In this document: piece after piece, positions 25,306-34,766 of the stretch
Layout: each line of letters starts with the position of its first letter
How positions within the stretch are numbered: position 1 is the first letter of the stretch
NCBI RefSeq assembly: GCF_030296015.1
Contig: NZ_AP027368.1
Location: forward strand, 3,892,839 to 3,956,838
Reading direction: 5' to 3'
DNA length: 64,000 nt
Source: Ferrimonas sp. YFM
GTDB lineage: Bacteria > Pseudomonadota > Gammaproteobacteria > Enterobacterales > Shewanellaceae
Notes under the pieces: generated by a model
Told to the model about the DNA's origin: nothing
Seen by the model: only the letters and a program-made list of their open reading frames with translations
Database searches by the model: none
Program-made: the position numbers and the translations under genes

Positions 25306-26657
25306 TACAGCGCCTCCAGTGCGCTCAGCAACTTGCCGTGGATGCCGCCAAAACCGCCATTACTCATCACCACTATGGTGTCTCCCGCCCGGACATCTTC
25401 CATCAGTGTAGCCACCAGGGCGTCAACACTGGGACTGAGGGTAACCGGTACCGGCGCCTGCTTCATCGCCGCGGCCATGTCCCACTCAAGCCCGTCCGGC
25501 TGCAGCAGGAAGGCTTCATCGGCGTCCTTGAGGGCGTCCGCCAGAGTATCCTGGTGCACCCCGGCCTTCATGGTGTTGGAGCGGGGCTCGAGCACCGCCA
25601 GCACCCGACCATAGCCCACCTTGGCGCGCATTCCCGCCAGGCTGGTGGCCACGGCCGTAGGGTGATGGGCAAAATCGTCATACACCCGAACGCCATTGGC
25701 CTCTCCCTTGAGCTCCATGCGCCGCTTGGGCCCCTGGAACCGACCCAGGGATGCGATGCCGTCGGCGGGGCGCACCCCGACGTGGCGGGCAGCCGCCAGG
25801 GCCCCCAGGGCGTTACTGATGTTGTGATCGCCAATGAGATCCCAATTCACCTCCCCCTGAAGCTCTCCGTCCAGCCACACCTGAAAGCGGCTGCCGTCGT
25901 CGGTGAGCATCACCGCCTTCCAGCCAGCTTCGCCCACAACAACCTGTTCGCTCCAGCAGCCCATCTGGATCACCTGGGCCAGATTGGCATCCTGCTGAGG
26001 CCAGATCACCTGGCCACTGCCGGGTACGGTGCGCATCAGGTGATGGAACTGACGCTGAATGTCCGCCACAGAGCCGAAGATGTCGGCGTGGTCGAACTCC
26101 AGGTTGTTCATCACCAGGGTGCGGGGGCGGTAATGGACAAACTTGGAGCGTTTGTCGAAAAACGCGGTGTCGTATTCGTCCGCTTCCACCACGAAGAAGG
26201 GGGTGTCACCCAGGCGGGCGGAAACGCCGAACTCCCGTGGCACACCGCCAATCAGAAACCCCGGGGCCAGATCATTGTCCTCCAGCAGCCAGGCCAGCAT
26301 GGAGGCGGTGGTGGTTTTGCCATGGGTCCCGGCCACCGCCAGCACCCAGCGCTCGGGCAGGATGAACTCCGACAGGAACTGAGGGCCACTGGTGTACCTC
26401 AGCCCTCTGTCCAGCACCGCTTCCACGCAGGGGTTGCCCCGGCTCATGGCATTGCCGATCACCACGATGTCTGGCTGGGGCTCCAGTTGCTCCGGCTCAA
26501 AGCCTTGAATCAGCTCGATCCCCTGCTCTTCGAGCTGAGTGCTCATGGGTGGATAGACGTTGGCGTCACTGCCGGTGACGGTGTGGCCGAGACTGCGGGC
26601 CAGCAGGGCGATGCCGCCCATGAAGGTGCCGCAGATCCCCAGAATATGAACGTGCAT
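25305..26657 (-). CDS. mpl: UDP-MurNAc:L-Ala-gamma-D-Glu-meso-Dap ligase
   Basis: Mpl reattaches recycled murein tripeptide to UDP-MurNAc. The 450-residue Mur ligase has an N-terminal [19 protein letters not shown], the ATP loop [13 protein letters not shown] near 110-122, [13 protein letters not shown] and the C-terminal DDFAHHPTA, diagnostic for Mpl/MurC. It heads the leftward mpl-ubiX-hpt cluster. In E. coli mpl lies beside fbp; here fbp is about 5 kb away. Confidence 0.96.
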   Translation of the reverse strand: MHVHILGICGTFMGGIALLARSLGHTVTGSDANVYPPMSTQLEEQGIELIQGFEPEQLEPQPDIVVIGNAMSRGNPCVEAVLDRGLRYTSGPQFLSEFILPERWVLAVAGTHGKTTTASMLAWLLEDNDLAPGFLIGGVPREFGVSARLGDTPFFVVEADEYDTAFFDKRSKFVHYRPRTLVMNNLEFDHADIFGSVADIQRQFHHLMRTVPGSGQVIWPQQDANLAQVIQMGCWSEQVVVGEAGWKAVMLTDDGSRFQVWLDGELQGEVNWDLIGDHNISNALGALAAARHVGVRPADGIASLGRFQGPKRRMELKGEANGVRVYDDFAHHPTAVATSLAGMRAKVGYGRVLAVLEPRSNTMKAGVHQDTLADALKDADEAFLLQPDGLEWDMAAAMKQAPVPVTLSPSVDALVATLMEDVRAGDTIVVMSNGGFGGIHGKLLSALEAL

Positions 26658-26753
26658 GGTGAGATCCCGATATCAAACTGGCGTCAGTGTACCTTCTGCG
26701 CCTCCATGGCGGCAAAAACAATCAGTTATGGCCACCAAGATGCAAAAACATCA

Positions 26754-26801
26754 AAACGTCTAGACGTCTAGATTGACAGAATTGGGGAGATCCGACACAA
26801 T
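26754..26801 (+). promoter_or_regulatory. Tandem MetJ boxes over the -35 of the NhaC-type transporter promoter
   Basis: Three adjacent 8-mers, AAACGTCT (26754-26761), AGACGTCT (26762-26769) and AGATTGAC (26770-26777), follow the MetJ met-box consensus AGACGTCT, the middle one exactly. They run into TTGACA (26773-26778, -35), 17 bp before CACAAT (26796-26801, -10). MetJ with SAM would block this promoter, so the downstream gene should be repressed when methionine is plentiful. Confidence 0.8.
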
Positions 26802-26884
26802 GCGGCCATTGCCCACTCGACATGGGGTGTCGAGTTCACGCCGCAGACCAGGATGGCCGCAGGTTGCAAGAGATAAGAGAAAGC

Positions 26885-28216
26885 ATGAGTCAGTCCCAAA
26901 CCCTTACCGCCACCCAGCCCCAGAGCAGCTCCGTCGTTGCCCTGCTGCCGCTGTTGCTGTTCCTGGCCACCTTCGTGGGTGCCGGCCTGTATCACCAGAG
27001 CCAGGGGGCAGACTTCGCCTTCTACCAGCTCTCCCCGGTGATCGCCATCCTGCCCGCCATCGTCCTGGCCTTTGCCCTGGCTCGTCAGGCCATCGACAAG
27101 AGCCTGGATCAGTTCATTGCCGGCATTGCCGACAACAACATCATCGCCATGTGCCTGATCTACCTGCTGGCCGGCGCCTTTGCCTCCGTAGCCAAGGCCA
27201 CCGGTGGTGTGGACGCCACCGTGGCCCTGGGCCTGACCCTGATCCCCGCCTCCCTGCTGCTGCCCGGCTTCTTCCTGATTGCCGGTTTCATCGCCACCTC
27301 CATGGGAACCTCCATGGGCACCATCGGCGCCCTGGCGCCCGTGGCCTATGGCATCGCTCAGCAGGCAGGCATCGATCCTGCCCTGATGGCCGGTGCGGTG
27401 ATCTCCGGTGCCATGTTTGGTGACAACCTCTCCATCATCTCCGACACCACCATCGCCGCCACCCGTACCCAGGGGTGTGAGATGAAGGACAAGTTCCGTG
27501 AGAACATCCGCGTTTCCGCGCCTGCCGCCGCCATCACCTTCGTGCTGTTCCTGGTACTGGGTTCCGGCCAAAGCGCCGTAGAAGCAGGCAGCTATGACCT
27601 GATCAAGGTCCTGCCCTACCTGACCATCCTGGTGCTGGCAGTAGCTGGTGTGAACGTATTCCTGGTGCTGCCCGCCGGCATCCTGCTGGCCGGCGTCAGC
27701 GCCATCGCAGGCAGTGACTACAGCGCCATGCAACTGGGTAAGGATGTGTACGCCGGCTTTACCGGCATGCAGGAGATCTTCCTGCTCTCCATGCTGGTAG
27801 GAGGCCTGGCGGCTCTGATGAAGCAGCAGGGTGGCCTCAACTGGCTGGCCAACAACGCCGCCGCCGCCATCGCCCGCTTCAGCAAGAAGGAGCAGTCTCC
27901 CCGCGCCGCCGAGCTGGGCATGGCAGGAATCGTCTCCGCCACCAACCTGTGCACCGCCAACAACACGGTCTCCATCATCATCACCGGCTCCGTGGCCAAG
28001 GATCTGGCCGAGCGCCACGGGGTGCGCAAGCGTCGTGCCGCTTCCATGCTGGACATCTTCTCCTGCATCACCCAGGGCCTGATCCCCTGGGGTGCCCAGG
28101 CGCTGCTGACCGGCGCCACCTTCAAGCTCTCCCCTCTGGTGGTGGTGTCCAACGCCTGGTACTGCCTGGTGTTGGCTGCGGTGGCCGTTGTCATGGTGAG
28201 CCTGCGCAAGGCATAA
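26885..28216 (+). CDS. NhaC-family transporter, candidate MetJ-regulated methionine transporter (MetT-like)
   Basis: A membrane protein of 443 residues with 10-12 hydrophobic segments. The NhaC-type core is GTSMGTIGALAPVAYGIAQ, and MFGDNLSIISDTTIAATRTQG is the ion-binding region of this superfamily. Later come NLCTANNTVSIIITG and IPWGAQALL. Proteins of this group are annotated as Na+/H+ antiporters, but some (MetT) are proposed methionine importers placed under MetJ or SAM riboswitches. The met boxes upstream here favour methionine uptake. ATG at 26885 follows AAGAGAAAG; the earlier frame from 26822 lacks such a site and would put the promoter inside the gene. A terminator follows. Confidence 0.82.
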   Translation: MSQSQTLTATQPQSSSVVALLPLLLFLATFVGAGLYHQSQGADFAFYQLSPVIAILPAIVLAFALARQAIDKSLDQFIAGIADNNIIAMCLIYLLAGAFASVAKATGGVDATVALGLTLIPASLLLPGFFLIAGFIATSMGTSMGTIGALAPVAYGIAQQAGIDPALMAGAVISGAMFGDNLSIISDTTIAATRTQGCEMKDKFRENIRVSAPAAAITFVLFLVLGSGQSAVEAGSYDLIKVLPYLTILVLAVAGVNVFLVLPAGILLAGVSAIAGSDYSAMQLGKDVYAGFTGMQEIFLLSMLVGGLAALMKQQGGLNWLANNAAAAIARFSKKEQSPRAAELGMAGIVSATNLCTANNTVSIIITGSVAKDLAERHGVRKRRAASMLDIFSCITQGLIPWGAQALLTGATFKLSPLVVVSNAWYCLVLAAVAVVMVSLRKA

Positions 28217-28237
28217 TAACCCCTTCAGTTACCTGTT

Positions 28238-28268
28238 AAAAAAGCCGGGGCACTGCCCCGGCTTTTTC
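28238..28268 (+). terminator. Terminator after the MetJ-regulated transporter
   Basis: AAAAGCCGGGGC (28240-28251) and GCCCCGGCTTTT (28255-28266) form a 12-bp stem with an ACT loop and end in five T residues. Confidence 0.9.
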
Positions 28269-28292
28269 GATCTGCAACAGCGGGAGAGATCT

Positions 28293-28622
28293 GTGAACCC
28301 CACCAACCACGGCCTGAAACGCTTCGGCATCGCCATGGCCCTGTACCTGACTGCCTTCTTCGTCGCCTTCGCCCCCTATGTCTTCGTTCAGACTCCCGAG
28401 GAGGTGGCCAATATGATGGGTGGCGCCGGCGGCTGGGCAATGATTGCCGCCCTGGTGGTGGCGATGATCGGTTTTCTGGTGAACCTGATGGGCATTGGCA
28501 GCAGCCTCAACGCCCTGCGTAAGGGCGCGGGTAGCAGCGGCGTGTTCTCCCTGCTGGCCAACCTGCTGCCCGTGGTGCTGATTGGGCTGATCCTCTACAG
28601 CAACCGCATGCTGATGTTCTAA
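28293..28622 (+). CDS. Small membrane protein of unknown function
   Basis: A 109-residue protein starting at GTG with GGGAGA upstream. Three hydrophobic segments (about 12-31, 46-66, 83-104) alternate with short polar loops, including a glycine-rich MMGGAGGW. No family was recognised. It lies directly after the transporter's terminator, and the next gene begins 3 bp after its stop, so the two membrane proteins form a pair. Whether read-through links them to the MetJ promoter is open. Confidence 0.65.
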   Translation: MNPTNHGLKRFGIAMALYLTAFFVAFAPYVFVQTPEEVANMMGGAGGWAMIAALVVAMIGFLVNLMGIGSSLNALRKGAGSSGVFSLLANLLPVVLIGLILYSNRMLMF

Positions 28623-28624
28623 GG

Positions 28625-28882
28625 ATGGACAGCACAACACTGGCGCTGCTTTATGGTTTTACCGGGCTGATGGCGATTGTCGCGCCCTATCTGCTGATGG
28701 TGTTCCTGTTTGCCGGCCCCTGGTGGACACCGATTATTGGCCTCGCCCTGTTTGTGGGCATTCTGACCTTTCTGCCACCACCGGTGGCCCTGGTCTCCTG
28801 CTACCTGGCCGCCGCCGGCATCGTCCTGACTCTGGGGTGGCGCTGGTGGAAGAAACGCCGCCAGGCCGAACAGCAGCGATAA
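28625..28882 (+). CDS. Small membrane protein of unknown function
   Basis: An 85-residue protein with hydrophobic segments at about 6-30, 34-50 and 56-72 and a basic C-terminal tail (RWWKKRRQAEQQR). The start lies 3 bp beyond the previous stop, with TAAGG acting as ribosome-binding site, so it is coupled to the upstream gene. No family was recognised. A strong bidirectional terminator overlaps the stop. Confidence 0.65.
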   Translation: MDSTTLALLYGFTGLMAIVAPYLLMVFLFAGPWWTPIIGLALFVGILTFLPPPVALVSCYLAAAGIVLTLGWRWWKKRRQAEQQR

Positions 28883-28910
28883 AAAAACCGCCTTTCGGCG
28901 GTTTTTTTTG
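28881..28910. terminator. Bidirectional terminator
   Basis: AAAAAAACCGCC and GGCGGTTTTTTTT flank a TTTC loop (28881-28909). It has an A tract before and a T tract after, so it serves both the small membrane-protein pair and the leftward S9 peptidase gene. Confidence 0.9.
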
Positions 28911-28921
28911 CTCCTCATCCG

Positions 28922-31111
28922 TTACAAACGGCGGTTGAGGAAATCCTCGATGGTGGCCATCAGATGCAGGCCGACACTCTTGCCGCGCATAGAGTGTTTG
29001 GAGCCAGGGTAATCCTTGGACTCATACAGCTTACCGGCGTCCTGCAGCACCTTATACAGCTGAGTGGAGTTCTGGTAGAGCACGTTGTCGTCCGCCATGC
29101 CGTGATAGACAAACAGCTGGCCCTTGAGATCCTTGGCATAGGGGAACACCGCCGACACCTGATAACCTTCGGCGTTTTCCGCCGGGTGGGCCAGGTAACG
29201 CTCGGTGTAATGGGTGTCGTACAAACCCCAGTCGGTCACCGGCGCCCCGGAGACACCAGCGGCAAAATAGTCTCCCGCCTTGAACAGCCCCATCAGCGCC
29301 ATGTAGCCGCCGTAGCTGTGGCCGTAGATGGCCAGGCGATCCCCATCCACCCACTCCAGGGTACGCAGGAACTTGGCGCCGGTGATCTGATCCTCGACCT
29401 CCACCTTACCCAGGTGACGGTAGATCTGACTTTCAAACTCGTGGCCACGGGCGGTAGAGCCGCGGTTGTCCAGTTGGAACACCCCGTACCCCTGCTGCAC
29501 CAGATACTGGGTGAAGTAGTCGTGGCGGCTCCAGGCGTCCTTCACCGTTTGCGCACCCGGCCCGCCGTAGACCCGCACCACCACAGGGTAGCGCTTGCCC
29601 GGCTCCACCTGGGGCTTGAACAGACGGTAGTGCAGGGTCATACCATTGTCCGCCTTGAGGGTGCCATACTCGGGCTGAGTCCAGTCACCCCAGTAGCTGG
29701 CCAGTGGGTGGCCTTTGTCGATGGCGTTCTCCTCAATCCAGGTTAGCTGCTCGCCGTTGGCCTTGTGCAGGCTCAACTGAGGGGGCTGACGGTTGGAGGA
29801 GAAGTGATCCAGGTAGACGCTGCCATCTTTGCTGAACACGGTTGCGTGGAAGCCCTGACGCTGGCTGAGCTTCTCCACCTTGCCCCCTTCCAGGGAGACC
29901 CGGTAGAGATGGCGCTGGGTGGGGGTGTCCTTACGACCGCTGAAATAGACCCAGCCACCGGCTTCATCCACCGCTTCCAGGGCGTCCACCGCCCAGTCGC
30001 CGTCGGTGAGCTGGCGTACCAGCTTGCCGCTGGCATCCATCAGGTAGAGGTGGCGGAAACCGCTGCGCTCTGAGCTCCAGATGAAGCCCGGGCGCTGCTT
30101 GAGGAAATGCAGATCATCGGCCAGATTCACCCAGCTGTCGCTGGTCTCGGTCAGCAGCAGGCTGCGCTTGTTGGACTCCGGCAGCCATTGCCACAGCTGC
30201 AGGGTCTGCTGATCCCGGCTCTGCCACTGCCAGGTCAGGGCCTGGCTGTCGGCGCGCCAGTTGACTCTGGGCAGATAGCCGCCCTTGTCTTCGGCTCCTG
30301 GCGCCCAGGTCAGCTTGCCATCACCCAGGCTGACTACACCCACACGCACCTTGGCGTTGTCTTTACCTGCGTAGGGGTAGCGCTGCTCGGTAAGCTTGAT
30401 GCCGTCGGCGTAGATCTCGTTGCGGATCACCAGCTCCACCGGGGATTCATCCACCTGCAACAGGGCGATGGCGTGCTCATCAGGCGCCCACCAGTAGCCG
30501 CTCATCCGGTCCATCTCCTCCTGGGCGACAAACTCGGACATGCCATGCTTGATGGACCCCTCACCACCCGTGGTCAGGCGCCGCTCTTCGCCGCTGGCGA
30601 GATCGATGACATAAAGGTCCTGATCGCGAATGAAGGAGACATAGTTGCCCTTAGGCGAGAAGCGGGCGTCGGTCTCAAACGCCTCGGTGCGGGTCAGTTG
30701 ACGGGGTTTGTCCCCGTCCAGGCGGTACAGCCACAGGTCGCCCCCGATGGGGAACAGCAACGCCTTGCCCTGAGTGTCCCAGTCATACTCAAGCAGTCCC
30801 TTGCCATAGATGCGCTGGCGCTCCCGGCGAGCCTTCTCCTCTTCGGACAGCTCCCCCTCTTCAAACAGGGTGGAGTCCAGCAGACGGCTGCGCTGACCGC
30901 TCTTGAGGCTGTACTGCCAGAGGTCAAAGCGCTCGATGTCATCTTCTCGGGGGGCGAGCCAGGTGACTCGCTGGCCATCAGGAGAGAGGGCGGGTTTAAA
31001 GGGCTGGGATCCGGCCAACGCCGGCTCGCTGACAATGCGTTCCAGAGTCAGCGGTTGGGCCTGAGCCAGGGCGGACACCAGGGTCAGCCCGGCCAGAATC
31101 AGTGGTTTCAT
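28922..31111 (-). CDS. Secreted S9-family prolyl oligopeptidase (DPP-IV-like)
   Basis: The 729-residue enzyme has a signal peptide (MKPLILAGLTLVSALAQAQ), a beta-propeller N-terminal part (repeated LSPDGQRV, FSPKGNYV and similar) and a C-terminal alpha/beta hydrolase with GHSYGGY (nucleophile S599), DDNVL for the acid and SKHSM for the histidine. The double-glutamate region FVAQEEMDR is the DPP-IV substrate-anchoring motif, so X-Pro dipeptide removal in the periplasm is likely. ATG at 31111 was chosen because it begins the signal peptide; a frame from 31153 would bury it. Confidence 0.92.
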   Translation of the reverse strand: MKPLILAGLTLVSALAQAQPLTLERIVSEPALAGSQPFKPALSPDGQRVTWLAPREDDIERFDLWQYSLKSGQRSRLLDSTLFEEGELSEEEKARRERQRIYGKGLLEYDWDTQGKALLFPIGGDLWLYRLDGDKPRQLTRTEAFETDARFSPKGNYVSFIRDQDLYVIDLASGEERRLTTGGEGSIKHGMSEFVAQEEMDRMSGYWWAPDEHAIALLQVDESPVELVIRNEIYADGIKLTEQRYPYAGKDNAKVRVGVVSLGDGKLTWAPGAEDKGGYLPRVNWRADSQALTWQWQSRDQQTLQLWQWLPESNKRSLLLTETSDSWVNLADDLHFLKQRPGFIWSSERSGFRHLYLMDASGKLVRQLTDGDWAVDALEAVDEAGGWVYFSGRKDTPTQRHLYRVSLEGGKVEKLSQRQGFHATVFSKDGSVYLDHFSSNRQPPQLSLHKANGEQLTWIEENAIDKGHPLASYWGDWTQPEYGTLKADNGMTLHYRLFKPQVEPGKRYPVVVRVYGGPGAQTVKDAWSRHDYFTQYLVQQGYGVFQLDNRGSTARGHEFESQIYRHLGKVEVEDQITGAKFLRTLEWVDGDRLAIYGHSYGGYMALMGLFKAGDYFAAGVSGAPVTDWGLYDTHYTERYLAHPAENAEGYQVSAVFPYAKDLKGQLFVYHGMADDNVLYQNSTQLYKVLQDAGKLYESKDYPGSKHSMRGKSVGLHLMATIEDFLNRRL

Positions 31112-31222
31112 GGTCTGTCGTCCTGCAGAGTCGAATGGCAGGATTGTCCACAAAACCGGAGGGAATCACAAACCGGCTCCCCCGAGGCGTTACCTTGGAT
31201 TGCCGGTTTTTATCGTCAGATA

Positions 31223-31606
31223 TCAGGCTTCTTCCGCCTCTTCCTGCTTGTTCTCCAGCAGCTTCGGCCCATCTTTGACCCGGGTGCCGATAAACTGACC
31301 ACCGTTAAAGATTTCGATTTTATCTGTAACAATTTCCCCTTCGACGGTACCTGTGGCGCTGATGGTCAGACGCTGGCATTGCACTTTGCCATCAACGCGC
31401 CCCTCCACCTGCAGCTGATCTGAGACGACGCGGCCACGGATCTCACCCTGGCTTTCAACGACGACCAGGCCCGTCGCGGTCAACTCACCTTCGATGCGGC
31501 CGTCGACAACGCAGTCCCCTTCAATGTGGAGGCTGCCCTCCAAACGGCTGGATTGGGCGAAATAGGTCAGGCCAGAACGGCTTTTCTTATTGGCTTTCCC
31601 AAACAC
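31223..31606 (-). CDS. Bactofilin family cytoskeletal protein
   Basis: The 127-residue protein consists of the bactofilin (DUF583) beta-helix with regular valine/glycine repeats such as GRIEGELTATGLVV and GRVDGKVQCQRLTI, short polar tails and no membrane helix. Bactofilins polymerise without nucleotide and position cell-wall or polar factors. There is no peptidase or wall gene attached; neighbours are the S9 peptidase and fbp. A weak AGGGG precedes the ATG. Confidence 0.92.
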   Translation of the reverse strand: MFGKANKKSRSGLTYFAQSSRLEGSLHIEGDCVVDGRIEGELTATGLVVVESQGEIRGRVVSDQLQVEGRVDGKVQCQRLTISATGTVEGEIVTDKIEIFNGGQFIGTRVKDGPKLLENKQEEAEEA

Positions 31607-31859
31607 GATGGCATACCCCTAATCTAATAATTGTGTCTTTCATCAGCGGTGCTCAATCACCCTGCTTTCCATCCCTAGGCGACCTGTTATAAACAAAACT
31701 GTTACCCGCCTCAAGCGAATAAAATTCACACAGTTCGTTTTTTTCGGTCAGATCGCGCTGTCTCACCATCTTAAGCGGCGTTTAACGCTGCATCTCATCA
31801 CATTTTTCGCTATCATTGCCGGTTAATTAATCCAGCCAATCATAAAGATAGGACCCTGC

Positions 31860-32828
31860 ATGCAACGCCTACACGAGTCCCTGGTTAAACAGGGCTTAAC
31901 TACCGAGTTACAACAACTGATTATGACCCTGGCCGAGTGCGGCGTAGAGATCAGCCGACTGGTTCGTGGTGGCGCCCTGGCCGGGGTGCTGGGCGTCGCC
32001 GAAACCGAGAACGTACAGGGTGAAACCCAGAAGAAGCTGGATATCATCGCCAATGATCTGATCAAGGAGAAGCTGGCCGCCAACCCGCTGGTGAAGGGGA
32101 TCGCCTCCGAAGAGGAGACCGAGGTGGTGCCCGCCAACGACGCGGGTCAGTACCTGGTGTGCTTCGACCCCCTGGATGGCTCCTCCAACATCGACATCAA
32201 CTCCCTGGTGGGCACCATCTTCTCCGTGCTGCCCGCCCCAGAGGGTGAGGTGAATGAGCAGGCCTTTATGCAGCCGGGCATCAACCAGAGCTGTGCCTGC
32301 TACATGCTCTACGGCCCCGCCACCGTGCTGGCCATGACCACAGGCAACGGCACCCTGATGTTCAGCCTGGATCCCAGCTCCGATGAGTTCATTCTCATCG
32401 ATGAGCGTGTTGAAGTTCCTGCCGAGACCGGTGAGTTTGCCATCAACATGTCCAACCAACGCTTCTGGCAGGCGCCGATGCAGAGCTACATCGCCGACCT
32501 GATCCAGGGCAAAGAGGGCCCTCGCGGCCGCAACTTCAATATGCGCTGGATCGCCGCCATGGTGGGCGACGTGCACCGTGTGCTGAGCCGTGGTGGCCTG
32601 TTCACCTACCCTCAGGACACCAAGAACCCAGCCAAACCTTTCAAGCTTCGTCTGATGTACGAAGCCAACCCCATGAGCTTCCTGGTTGAGCAGGCTGGCG
32701 GCAAGGCGTCCACCGGCTATGAGCGCATCATGGAGATTCAACCGGATCAGATCCACCAGCGGGTGGCGGTGATCCTGGGGTCGGCGGACGAGGTCGACAC
32801 CTGCCTGCGCTACCACAGCGAAGGCTGA
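31860..32828 (+). CDS. fbp: Fructose-1,6-bisphosphatase class 1
   Basis: The gluconeogenic phosphatase of 322 residues. It has metal-site EEE in ASEEETE and [12 protein letters not shown], the sugar-binding [10 protein letters not shown] and [18 protein letters not shown]. The sequence is complete and close to E. coli Fbp in length (332). A purine-rich AAAGATAGGACC precedes the ATG. Upstream (31607-31859) is a 250-bp AT-rich gap. Ppa follows 35 bp later on the same strand. Confidence 0.97.
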   Translation: MQRLHESLVKQGLTTELQQLIMTLAECGVEISRLVRGGALAGVLGVAETENVQGETQKKLDIIANDLIKEKLAANPLVKGIASEEETEVVPANDAGQYLVCFDPLDGSSNIDINSLVGTIFSVLPAPEGEVNEQAFMQPGINQSCACYMLYGPATVLAMTTGNGTLMFSLDPSSDEFILIDERVEVPAETGEFAINMSNQRFWQAPMQSYIADLIQGKEGPRGRNFNMRWIAAMVGDVHRVLSRGGLFTYPQDTKNPAKPFKLRLMYEANPMSFLVEQAGGKASTGYERIMEIQPDQIHQRVAVILGSADEVDTCLRYHSEG

Positions 32829-32863
32829 CCCAATCAACACTCTGGCTGTTTAAGGAAAAATCT

Positions 32864-33397
32864 ATGAGCCTGAATCACGTACCTGCGGGTAAATCTCTTC
32901 CGGACGATATCTATGTGATCATCGAGATCCCGGCGAACCACGACCCCATCAAGTACGAGGTGGACAAGGACAGCGGTGCGCTGTTTGTGGACCGTTTCAT
33001 GAAGTCGCCCATGTTCTACCCTGCCAACTACGGCTATGTGAACCAGACCCTGAGCCTGGATGGTGACCCTGTGGATGTGCTGGTCCCCAGCCCCTTCCCT
33101 CTGGCCCCAGGCTCGGTGATTCGCTGCCGTCCCGTTGGTGTACTGAACATGACCGATGAGTCCGGCGAAGACGCCAAGATCATCGCGGTGCCCCACACCA
33201 AGCTGACTCAGGAGTACGACCACATCCAGGACGTGGATGATGTCCCTGCCCTGCTGAAGGCGCAAATCACCCAGTTCTTCGAGCGTTACAAAGAGCTGGA
33301 ACCCAACAAGTGGGTGAAGGTAGAAGGCTGGGCCGATGCGGCCGCAGCCCGTGAGGAGATCCTCTCCTCCGCCAAGCGTTATCAGGATCAGGGCTGA
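32864..33397 (+). CDS. ppa: Inorganic pyrophosphatase
   Basis: A family I soluble pyrophosphatase of 177 residues (E. coli 176). Active-site blocks are [27 protein letters not shown], the signature DGDPVDVLV and DAKIIAVP. It hydrolyses PPi to drive biosynthesis. AAGGAAAAA precedes the ATG. It probably shares a transcript with fbp and ends at a strong terminator. Confidence 0.98.
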   Translation: MSLNHVPAGKSLPDDIYVIIEIPANHDPIKYEVDKDSGALFVDRFMKSPMFYPANYGYVNQTLSLDGDPVDVLVPSPFPLAPGSVIRCRPVGVLNMTDESGEDAKIIAVPHTKLTQEYDHIQDVDDVPALLKAQITQFFERYKELEPNKWVKVEGWADAAAAREEILSSAKRYQDQG

Positions 33398-33414
33398 TAC
33401 TCAGCCAGACAGAG

Positions 33415-33445
33415 AAAAGGTTGGCCGAGGCCAACCTTTTTTATT
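33415..33445. terminator. Terminator after ppa
   Basis: AAAAGGTTGG (33415-33424) and CCAACCTTTT (33431-33440) form a 10-bp stem with a CCGAGG loop followed by TTATT. The A tract on the other side makes it usable leftward too. Confidence 0.88.
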
Positions 33446-33454
33446 GGCACCGAT

Positions 33455-34585
33455 TCAGTGCCCGAATGCCCTGAGCTTGAGCTGATAGCGCTCCTTCTCA
33501 GTGCGCGGTGCCAGTTTGATGGCATCGGTGAGGGCCCGCTGGCTGTCGTCCAGCTGACCCAGTTGGAAATAGGCCCTGGAAAGCCCGAAATGGAACTCAT
33601 GATGATAATCAGCGAGTTTCACCGCTTTGCGGTACTGGCTTAGGGCCTGGCTAAAATTGCCTCGATCGTAGGACGCTTCCGCCATATCGAAGTAGTAAAA
33701 GGGGTTGTCCAAACGACTCAGCTCTATCTGACGATGCAGTTTGGCCCACTCGGTGAGCCGCCCCTGGGAGGCGAGCAATACCGCCAGGTTGTGCATGCTG
33801 TGCAGAGGGTCGGTGCCCAACTCCATCACATAGCGATACACCTGCTCCGCTTCCTCCTCCAACCCCTGACGCTTGTAGAGTACCCCGAGGGTATTCCAGG
33901 CGGCGCTCATCTGAGGGGCAAGGGCCAGGGCCTGCTTCAGGTAGTGGTAAGCGTGATCCGGCTTCTCGTCCACCATGTGCTCTGCCGCCAGGTTGCTGAA
34001 GAACCGGGCCAGAACCTCGGATTCAGACAGCTTCACCACCCGGTAGCCGCGCACCTGGCTCCCCGGCAGGAAATCGATCACCTTGCTGCTTCCCCCCAGG
34101 GGAGACCAGTCGCCGGGCTGAGGCGGGGCCTCAAGCTTGATATTAACGTGGTCATTGACCAGATAGATGCCGCCACGGCGATCCCAGATGGGGGGCGATT
34201 CCACCAATTGGTACTCCACTTCAAGGTGAAGCTCTTTGGCCAGTGCCGCGGTCATCACCACCAGAGACATGCAGTTGCCAGAGCGCAACTGATAGGTTTG
34301 TGAAGCGGTCTGGGTGACGCTGTTGTCGTACTCAAAGCCGCGATCGGCGCTGACCAGCTGCGCCAGCATGTCGATGCGCATCGCCTTGCTGCTTGAGGTT
34401 CGACCGGCCTTTGAGGTGAACCTGAGCATATCCCGGTCCAAGGCAAACAGTTGCTTCGGCGTGATCGCATCCTCCACCTGGGCGAAAGCGGAATCCGCCA
34501 GCACCGGGGCAGGCACGCTGGGCTCTGGGGTGGACATGCACCCGCAAAACAGCACGCTTATGAGGCCGAGCATCAAAGATCTCAT
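33455..34585 (-). CDS. Lipoprotein with transglutaminase-like and TPR domains
   Basis: The 376-residue product starts with MRSLMLGLISVLFCGC, a lipoprotein-like signal with C16 as probable lipidation site (phenylalanine at -3 is unusual). A transglutaminase-like segment carries C105 (RSGNCMSL) and H146 (VNDHVN), then four to five TPR repeats fill residues ~200-376 (AWNTLGVLYKRQGLEEEAEQ and similar). It is likely a periplasmic protease-like or scaffolding protein; the substrate is unknown. ATG at 34585 was preferred over 34633 because it begins the signal sequence. Convergent with ppa. Confidence 0.83.
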   Translation of the reverse strand: MRSLMLGLISVLFCGCMSTPEPSVPAPVLADSAFAQVEDAITPKQLFALDRDMLRFTSKAGRTSSSKAMRIDMLAQLVSADRGFEYDNSVTQTASQTYQLRSGNCMSLVVMTAALAKELHLEVEYQLVESPPIWDRRGGIYLVNDHVNIKLEAPPQPGDWSPLGGSSKVIDFLPGSQVRGYRVVKLSESEVLARFFSNLAAEHMVDEKPDHAYHYLKQALALAPQMSAAWNTLGVLYKRQGLEEEAEQVYRYVMELGTDPLHSMHNLAVLLASQGRLTEWAKLHRQIELSRLDNPFYYFDMAEASYDRGNFSQALSQYRKAVKLADYHHEFHFGLSRAYFQLGQLDDSQRALTDAIKLAPRTEKERYQLKLRAFGH

Positions 34586-34766
34586 ACCCCTAATGCTAGC
34601 CCGGCCCTGATGCGTTAACAAAACCGACCACAACTTTGTTACAAATTGGGTTCTGCAAGATTCAGTTACTCAATTGATTCAGCCGGTTTTAAAAAGCCTT
34701 TGTTCAAGCCCCGGCAACGCCCTAGGATAGAGGCCCCCCACTGATTTATGGATAAGGCCCCCGATT

